Assembly: GCA_026392115.1 (NCBI GenBank)
Contig: JAPLCQ010000155.1
Span: 1-64,000 of the forward strand
Direction: 5' to 3'
DNA: 64,000 nucleotides
From: Armatimonadota bacterium
GTDB taxonomy: Bacteria; Armatimonadota; Chthonomonadetes; Chthonomonadales; CAJBBX01
The notes beneath the pieces were generated by a model. It saw only the letters and a list, made by a program, of their open reading frames with translations. It was not told the DNA's origin and ran no database searches. Positions 58,341-64,000 of the stretch are shown here, in pieces (position 1 is the stretch's first letter; every line of letters starts with the position of its first letter). A program made the position numbers and the translations under genes.

Positions 58341-61156
58341 GCCGGCGCCTCCTGGCCCGTTGCCGGGGCGATGGCCTCTTGAATGGCCGCTCCCCGCTGC
58401 GGGATGCGGTCCCAGCAGAGGCGCTGCAGCCCGTCGTCGAACGACGGCGGTTCGGATGGCGGCCAGAACTCCCCGCGCCGGATGCGTCGCACCACATCGT
58501 CGGCGCACTCCATTGCGGAGGCGTAGTCGGCATCGACCCATGGCGCCATGGTAAAGGCGGTGGCGTCGGGGTCATCCGGCAGCGCCACGTAGCCGACGCC
58601 GATGGGCTCAGCGGCGCCGACGGTCGACTGCACCAGGAAACGGTAGATCGGCAGCTGCAGGTTGGTCCATGCGAGGGCTCCGTCGCGCTTGGTCCGGTGG
58701 GCCTTGTCGGGTTCCAGCGCCTTGCCCGTCTTGTAGTCCAGGACCGCGTAGCCAAGCTCGGGGTGGTGGTCCAGGCGGTCGATGCGACCTGCGATGGTGA
58801 CCGGCGCTCCGTCCACATCCAAGGTCGCGCTCAGGTCGGCCTCGGTATGCTCGGGCAGGATCCGCCAGCCCCGCGCATTGCGCTCCGCCTGCTTCGTTGC
58901 GAACGCGTCGAGCCTGCGCTCCAGTTGGGCCACCTGAAGGCGCACGCTGCCCATCGGCCGCCGGCCATACTGGTCGGCTGCGTGGGTAGCCAGCCGCTCA
59001 CGGAGGAAACTGCGGATGGACGCGGCTTGCGTGGTCTCTCGGACGTCGGGTTCAGACCGCGCGAGGTCGGAAAGGACGGCATGGGCGAGGTCGCCGAACA
59101 TGGCGGGGCTAAGCTCCTGCCAGTCGTCCCGGGCGTCCGTGAGGCCGATGACGGAGCGCAGGTAGTACCGGTACCGGCAGTTCAGGTACCGCCGGAAAGA
59201 CGAGGGGTCGAGCTTCGTCAACGGCGGCGCGAGTTCGGGCGTCGGCATCCGCAGGCGCCTCGGACCCGACGAGGCCGGGGGCGCGTGGGCCAACCGGAAG
59301 GCATCGCCACTCACGAAGCGCTTGACGCGTACGCCCGTCTCCTCGTCCGACGCGGCGAACAGGAACCGGCTCGGCATCAGTGGGTCGCCCTGGTCGGTCT
59401 TTCTGGCGCAGATGAGGGCCGCGTGGGTCCGACCGGCCAGTGCGGAGGTGAGGCCGTGGGCGTCTCGGGCATAGCGGTGGTCGCTGTCGGGCAGCCCGAG
59501 CGCGCTCCGAAGCGACTCGGTGAGGAACGGATCGCGGCGCATGGAGGAGGGGATCCGCCCCTCGTGGAGGCCCAGTAGGATCAGCCCATTTGCGTCGTCG
59601 GCAGGCACCTCGAGCCAGCCCACGATTTCCACTGCGGCCTCAGCGCTTTCCACGGTGAGGGCCTCGACGGCCATGCGGTCGATCACAAGCTGCAAGGCGT
59701 CTGCGCCGCCGATCCGGAGCCCCGTAGGACCGGTGGCGGGCACGGAGGCCAGGTCGTCCAGGGCGCCGCCGGTCACTTTCAGGGCGCGCAGCAGGTAGGC
59801 GTCGTCGGGCCGGTCGGGCTGCAGGGAGACATCCCGGTAGATGCCCGCCAGCAGGGCCTGGAACCGGGCCGCCCACGTCGCGGGCGCGGCATCGCCGCTG
59901 AGCCGGTGAAGCAGAGCACGGACCCTCCGCAGGTCACTTGCGAGGCGCCTGAACCGCTGGGCATCGGGCTCAACCGCCGTGGCCGCCGGTCCGGGCAGGT
60001 GCCTCGTGCGGTAGCGGTCCATCAGGTCCGGTAGGTCGCCCGGCGCGTCGTGGTCACGGCGAAGGCGGCGGGCAAGGTCCGGATGCCTCACCAGTTCGGC
60101 CAGCGCCTCCGCCGAACCAGTGTGGAGCCAGTCGGCAACGCCTGACAGGAGGGCGCCCGGCCGCGAGCGCGTGGCTGGACCTCCCAGCGGCGTCCGCACG
60201 GGCACGCCCGCAAAGGCCAGCATCCGCTCGACCAGGGGCTCACCGGCCTCATCGCCGAGGCCCACGGTCACCTGGTCGGCGCTCAAATCGCCGCCCCAGG
60301 CTTGGAGACGCTCGAGCACGGCTCCGGCGGCGTCCGTCTCGGTCTCGGCGTAGATGATCTGGTCGCCGGCGATATCGGTGCGCCGCTTCAGCCAGTACTC
60401 GGTGACCACGCAGCCGAGATCGTCAAACCCGGCGGCATCATCCGCGTCGGCCGCGACCAGAGCCGTCACGGGCAGGCAGCAACGGTCGAGCAGCTTCCGG
60501 TGTACGGGCCTCAAGTCGGCGGTCCCCGCCAGCACGACATGCTGGAACACCGGGTCGGTAGGTCCAAGGTCAGCTTCGCGTCGGGCCATCTCGGCATCGC
60601 GCATGCGGGCCGTCCGAAGAGCCCGCTCGTACGCGTCCTCGATCTCGGCCAGGGCGGCCCACCGGTCGGCATCGGGTCCGGCCATGGCGGCGCTGGACCG
60701 CGCCACGTCCTCGCACGAAAACAGGTCCGCCCCGAGCTCGGAGCGCAACGCGCAGAGGCGCTTGGCGAGGGGCCAAAGGTCGCGCTCGCCGTCTGGGTGC
60801 GCGCGGCTGACACGGTTCAGCGTTTCGCCGGGCAGGTCGCGCAGGCAGGCCCGCATGGCGATGAGGGCCGCCATGGGCGAAAGGGCCGGCGCGAGGGCGG
60901 GGCAGAGCGTTTCCGGCAGGGCGCCAACGGTGACGATGCGCGGCGGGAATACAGTAAGCCCGCCGGTGGGTGCGAGGCGCGCCGAACGGTCGGCGATCAG
61001 CTGCCCCAGGCGGCGCACGGCGCGCCGGCCGCTGACCACCACGAGGACCGTGCTCATGTCCCAGACCGGTCCGAGCAGGTAACGGCCTTCAAGCCAGTCT
61101 GTTACCGCCTGCAGCTGTGGGCGCCGGCGTCCGAGCATGATGATCTGGGGCGACAA
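58337..61156 (-). CDS. addB: AddB-like nuclease (PD-(D/E)XK family)
   Basis: 939 residues from a TTG start at 61156 with GGAG six bases upstream. The N-terminal ~700 residues are an inactivated-helicase-like fold with few motifs. The C-terminal nuclease has FGDLAHAVLSDLARSEPD, IAGRIDRLDHHPELGY and VLDYKTGKALEP with catalytic Asp807 and Lys809. Unlike B. subtilis AddB, the four-Cys Fe-S staple around the nuclease is not seen: only single cysteines such as RYLNCRYRYYLRS and LQRLCWDRI. It would be the partner of AddA; gene order addB-addA is the usual one. Confidence 0.78.
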   Translation of the reverse strand: MSPQIIMLGRRRPQLQAVTDWLEGRYLLGPVWDMSTVLVVVSGRRAVRRLGQLIADRSARLAPTGGLTVFPPRIVTVGALPETLCPALAPALSPMAALIAMRACLRDLPGETLNRVSRAHPDGERDLWPLAKRLCALRSELGADLFSCEDVARSSAAMAGPDADRWAALAEIEDAYERALRTARMRDAEMARREADLGPTDPVFQHVVLAGTADLRPVHRKLLDRCCLPVTALVAADADDAAGFDDLGCVVTEYWLKRRTDIAGDQIIYAETETDAAGAVLERLQAWGGDLSADQVTVGLGDEAGEPLVERMLAFAGVPVRTPLGGPATRSRPGALLSGVADWLHTGSAEALAELVRHPDLARRLRRDHDAPGDLPDLMDRYRTRHLPGPAATAVEPDAQRFRRLASDLRRVRALLHRLSGDAAPATWAARFQALLAGIYRDVSLQPDRPDDAYLLRALKVTGGALDDLASVPATGPTGLRIGGADALQLVIDRMAVEALTVESAEAAVEIVGWLEVPADDANGLILLGLHEGRIPSSMRRDPFLTESLRSALGLPDSDHRYARDAHGLTSALAGRTHAALICARKTDQGDPLMPSRFLFAASDEETGVRVKRFVSGDAFRLAHAPPASSGPRRLRMPTPELAPPLTKLDPSSFRRYLNCRYRYYLRSVIGLTDARDDWQELSPAMFGDLAHAVLSDLARSEPDVRETTQAASIRSFLRERLATHAADQYGRRPMGSVRLQVAQLERRLDAFATKQAERNARGWRILPEHTEADLSATLDVDGAPVTIAGRIDRLDHHPELGYAVLDYKTGKALEPDKAHRTKRDGALAWTNLQLPIYRFLVQSTVGAAEPIGVGYVALPDDPDATAFTMAPWVDADYASAMECADDVVRRIRRGEFWPPSEPPSFDDGLQRLCWDRIPQRGAAIQEAIAPATGQEAPA

Positions 61157-61373
61157 GATGGCTCCGCCTTTCAGCCGGTTCCGACGACCGGCGTGGCTCT
61201 ACGATACTCCACTCTCAATGCGAACCCGAAACCGGAAAGCCCGGAGGCGGGATGCGCCAGTTCGCCCGATGCGCCCGTGCAGGAGTTTCAGGCATTGGCA
61301 GTATATAGAGCAGTGACGCGGTTGCGGACGACCAACAGGGGCCGTCCGCCTGCCGCGATGGAAGGCGTATGCC

Positions 61374-62843
61374 ATGTCCAGGAACAGCCGTCGCATCGAC
61401 CTCGCGGAGCTTGCCGCCCAGATCATGACGGATCGCGGTCTGGAACCCGACTTCAGTCCGGCCGCCCTGGCTCAAGCGGCAGGCCTCGGCGCACCGGAGC
61501 GCGGCGCGGAGCCCGACGCCCGCGACCTGACCGCCCTGGATTGGGCTTCGATCGACAACGACGACTCTCGAGACCTCGACCAGCTTACCGTCTCCGAGGC
61601 TCTGGCGGACGGCAAGGTGCGTGTCTATGTGGCGGTCTCCGATGTCGATGCCAGCGTCGACCGCGGCACTCCCATCGACGACCACGCGCGTACGAACACG
61701 ACCTCGATCTACACGCCGGGCAAGGTCTTCCCGATGCTGCCTGAGCGATGCAGCTACGATCTCACGTCGCTCAACGAGGATGAGGAGCGCCCGGCGGTCG
61801 TCACCACCTTCGAGGTGGACTCGGACGGCGGGCTGGGCGCAACCCAGGTCTTCAGGGCATGGGTCCGAAGCAAGGCCAAGTTGGCCTACAACAGCGTGGG
61901 CGCCTGGCTGTCCGGCAACGGGCCGACGCCTGCGCCCATGGCTCGGCGCCCGGCGGTAGCGGACCAGATCCGGGTCCAGGACGGCGTCGCATCGATCCTG
62001 TTCGAGCAGCGTCACGAGCGCGGCGCCCTGGACCTGCGCACCATCGAGCCCAAGGCCGTCATGGCCGATGGCGCCGTGGTCGACCTCGTAGAGGACGAGC
62101 GTTGTCGTGCGCACGAGATCATCGAGGACTTCATGGTCGCCGCGAACGGCGTCACGGCCCAGTTCCTCACCTCGGCGGGCTACCCGTCGTTCCGCCGCGT
62201 TGTGGTCGAGCCGCGTAGGTGGGACCGCATCCGCCGTCTGGCCGATGACCTGGGCGAACGCCTGCCCGCCGACCCCGACCCCAGGGCGCTGAACCGGTTC
62301 CTGGGGCGCAGGCGCCGTGCCGACCCCGTGGAGTACCCCGACCTCTCGCTGTCCGTCGTCAAGCTGCTCGGGAAGGGCGAGTACGCGGTCCAGATGCCGG
62401 GCGACGAGCCCATCGGCCACTTCGGGCTCGCCGTCCGCGACTACGGGCACTCAACCGCTCCCAACCGCCGCTTCCCGGATCTCATCACGCAGAGGTTGCT
62501 GAAGGCCGCCATTGCAGGCGATCCCGTGCCATACTCCCGGGATGATCTGATCGCACTCGCCGAGCACTGCACGCGTCAGGAGGATGCCGCCAAGAAGGTC
62601 GAGCGCCAGATGCGCAAGGCCGTGGCCGCCATGGTGCTTGCGCCGCGCATCGGGCAGACCTTCTCGGGCATCGTCACAGGGGCCGCCGACAAGGGGACCT
62701 GGGTGCGTCTTTTCCGGCCGCCGGTGGAAGGCAGGCTGATCGAGGGGGCCCGCGGCCTCGATGTGGGAGACCGTGTGACGGTCAAGCTTGTGGATGCAGA
62801 CCCGTACCGAGGGTACATCGACTTCGTCAGGTCCAGCCGCTGA
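61374..62843 (+). CDS. RNB-family exoribonuclease (RNase II/R-like, short form)
   Basis: 489 residues. The RNB catalytic strand is WASIDNDDSRDLDQL, with Asp61, Asp67 and Asp69 corresponding to the first three metal-binding aspartates of RNase II; Gln70 stands where E. coli has the fourth (Asp210), as I recall for this short subfamily. Other family marks: AVSDVDASVDRGTPIDDHAR, SIYTPGKVFPMLPERCSYDL, and FGLAVRDYGHSTAPNRRFPD with LITQRLL. No cold-shock domains precede it; a ~80-residue S1-like domain ends it (QTFSGIVTGAADKGTWVRLF). It degrades RNA 3' to 5'. It starts 217 bases after the divergent addB, where a TATATA (61302-61307) may be a -10. Confidence 0.88.
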   Translation: MSRNSRRIDLAELAAQIMTDRGLEPDFSPAALAQAAGLGAPERGAEPDARDLTALDWASIDNDDSRDLDQLTVSEALADGKVRVYVAVSDVDASVDRGTPIDDHARTNTTSIYTPGKVFPMLPERCSYDLTSLNEDEERPAVVTTFEVDSDGGLGATQVFRAWVRSKAKLAYNSVGAWLSGNGPTPAPMARRPAVADQIRVQDGVASILFEQRHERGALDLRTIEPKAVMADGAVVDLVEDERCRAHEIIEDFMVAANGVTAQFLTSAGYPSFRRVVVEPRRWDRIRRLADDLGERLPADPDPRALNRFLGRRRRADPVEYPDLSLSVVKLLGKGEYAVQMPGDEPIGHFGLAVRDYGHSTAPNRRFPDLITQRLLKAAIAGDPVPYSRDDLIALAEHCTRQEDAAKKVERQMRKAVAAMVLAPRIGQTFSGIVTGAADKGTWVRLFRPPVEGRLIEGARGLDVGDRVTVKLVDADPYRGYIDFVRSSR

Positions 62844-62870
62844 GGACGACCGCCTCGAGGAGGAGCCGCT

Positions 62871-64000
62871 GTGAACGAACCCCTACCCGTCTCCAGGGTT
62901 GCCGATGAGGTGATCCGCGCCGTGCTTCAGACCCCGGTTATTGATATGCACACGCATATCTACTCCACTTCGTTCGGCACGCCCGTGGCCAATGCGGCGG
63001 GTCCCGCCGACCCGGGCGGCCTCCTGCTCTGGGGCATCGACGAGATGCTGACGTACCACTACCTGGTCGCCGAGGCCTTCCGGGTCCGGCCTGCGGACGA
63101 GATGCCTTACGAGACCTTCTGGCGCCTCTCCAAGCAGGATCAGGCCGACCACGTCTGGCGCTGCCTCTTCGTGGAGAGGACGCCGGTCTCCGAGGCCGCC
63201 AAGGGCCTCCTGACCACGCTGCAGGCGCTGGGCCTTGAGTTGCCAGTTTCGGGCTTGAGCGGGCTGCGGCGCTGGTTCGCCGAGCAGGACCCCGACGACT
63301 ACATCGACCGCGTCATGGAGGTCGCGAACATCGACAAGATGACCATGACGAACGCGGTGTTCGACGACGCCGAGCGTGCGCGCTGGGACGCCGGCATCAC
63401 GCCGGACAGCAGGTTCGACGCCGTGCTGCGCATCGATCCGGTGCTCCGGGATTGGCCCGCCGCCGCCGCGGCTATGCGCGGCATGGGCTACGGCGTGGCG
63501 GACGACCTCTCCGGCGGCTCGGTATCGGAGGGACGTCGCTTCCTTCTGGACTGGGCGGGGCGCATGAAGGCGGTCTACCTGGCCGCGAGCCTGCCGCCCA
63601 GCTTCGCATTCACCGACGGCGGCCCCGGTCGTCCCCTGGGTGAGCAGGCGTTCGCCAGGATCGTCCTGCCCGCGTGCCGCGACCTCGGTGTGCCCTTCGC
63701 CATGATGATCGGAGCCCGGCGGGCGGCCAACCCGGCCCTGGGCGACGCCGGCGACATGACCGGTCGGGCCGACATCGAGGCGGTCACCAACATCTGCGCC
63801 GCCTTCCCCGGCAACCGCTTCTTCGTCACCATGCTCTCACGGGAGAACCAGCACGAGCTCTGTGTCGCTGCTCGCAAGTTCGGCAACCTCATGATCTTCG
63901 GATGCTGGTGGTTTCTCAATAACCCCTCGCTGGTCGAGGAGATCACCCGTATGCGTGTGGAGCTGCTCGGCACGACCTTCATCCCGCAGCACGCCGACGC
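62871..64000 (+). CDS. Uronate isomerase-like amidohydrolase-superfamily protein (3' partial)
   Basis: The GTG at 62871 stands five bases after GAGGAGGAG. The frame then stays open to the window end, about 376 codons. Near the N-terminus PVIDMHTHIY gives the amidohydrolase His-x-His metal motif, and LLWGIDEMLTYHYLVAEAFR matches the uronate isomerase (UxaC) helix that follows. Further on are WRCLFVERTPVSEAA and DDYIDRVMEVANIDKMTMTN. Later segments ACRDLGVPFAMMIGARR and FFVTMLSRENQHELCVAARK also follow the UxaC pattern. Such proteins act on glucuronate/galacturonate or, in Planctomycetes and Armatimonadota, on unknown sugars. It lies 27 bases after the RNB gene. Confidence 0.8.
   Translation, partial: MNEPLPVSRVADEVIRAVLQTPVIDMHTHIYSTSFGTPVANAAGPADPGGLLLWGIDEMLTYHYLVAEAFRVRPADEMPYETFWRLSKQDQADHVWRCLFVERTPVSEAAKGLLTTLQALGLELPVSGLSGLRRWFAEQDPDDYIDRVMEVANIDKMTMTNAVFDDAERARWDAGITPDSRFDAVLRIDPVLRDWPAAAAAMRGMGYGVADDLSGGSVSEGRRFLLDWAGRMKAVYLAASLPPSFAFTDGGPGRPLGEQAFARIVLPACRDLGVPFAMMIGARRAANPALGDAGDMTGRADIEAVTNICAAFPGNRFFVTMLSRENQHELCVAARKFGNLMIFGCWWFLNNPSLVEEITRMRVELLGTTFIPQHAD

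Noticed and set aside
61374-62843. RNB protein as inactive because its fourth active-site Asp is Gln70
   Set aside because: As I recall, this DLDQL spelling is common in the short RNB subfamily, and the residue matching the essential Asp209 of E. coli RNase II is present (Asp69).

Overview
The window is about 64 kb of GC-rich, densely coded bacterial chromosome. It looks like a diderm of the Terrabacteria side, most probably Armatimonadota; this placement is inferred from gene content, not from a search. The arguments are: outer-membrane genes (an LptD/OstA-like protein and an MlaE-MlaF-MlaD set whose MlaD ends in a beta-barrel-like domain) beside genes typical of Firmicutes, Actinobacteria and Cyanobacteria (SteA/SteB, PurS/PurQ, GatCAB, PdxT), plus DUF6785, H-X9-DG, UroD-like and uronate-isomerase-like proteins that are common in Armatimonadota and Planctomycetes. 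No tRNA, rRNA, CRISPR array, phage or insertion sequence was recognised. No gap between genes exceeds about 225 bases.

Layout. 1-4943 (+): end of a DUF6785-type membrane protein, an H-X9-DG membrane protein, then an unusual module: a two-repeat protein of no known family, a PqqD-like protein, an FtsX-type permease with almost no extracytoplasmic domain, and a LolD/MacB-type ATPase. 5105-14179 (+): rpoB and rpoC, without the usual rplJ/rplL and rpsL/fusA/tuf neighbours; RpoB carries a zinc-ribbon insertion and a Ser at the rifampicin-pocket His position. 14294-20986: fucokinase/guanylyltransferase-like protein, a convergent lipoprotein, phosphohexomutase and UroD-like protein. 21054-27561: WD40 protein, histidine kinase, a tiny zinc-ribbon protein, YifB/ComM, and a UDP-sugar dehydrogenase.

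27609-38082 (-): a very large polytopic protein, then pyrF-steA-steB-GT2-GT4, an A-type Fe-S carrier, and greA-lysS. steA is interrupted by one in-frame TGA. greA has a strong promoter and a structured leader. 38102-45270 (-): one long operon in transcription order gatC-gatA-gatB-TPR-yggT-CPBP protease-yggU-small membrane protein-purS-purQ, with mostly overlapping genes. 45460-55323 (+): lptD-like, FG-GAP protein, pdxT, mlaEFD, rplI, dnaB, purD. 55320-61156 (-): addB-addA recombination nuclease-helicase. 61374-64000 (+): RNB-family ribonuclease and the start of a uronate-isomerase-like gene.

Most of the window is housekeeping. The parts most worth a second look are the PqqD/duplicated-protein/minimal-FtsX/ATPase module (1978-4943), the RpoB zinc ribbon (about 8200-8270), the nonsense codon in steA (34039-34041), the greA leader (37992-38023), and the palindrome enclosing the histidine-kinase -35 box (22202-22226).
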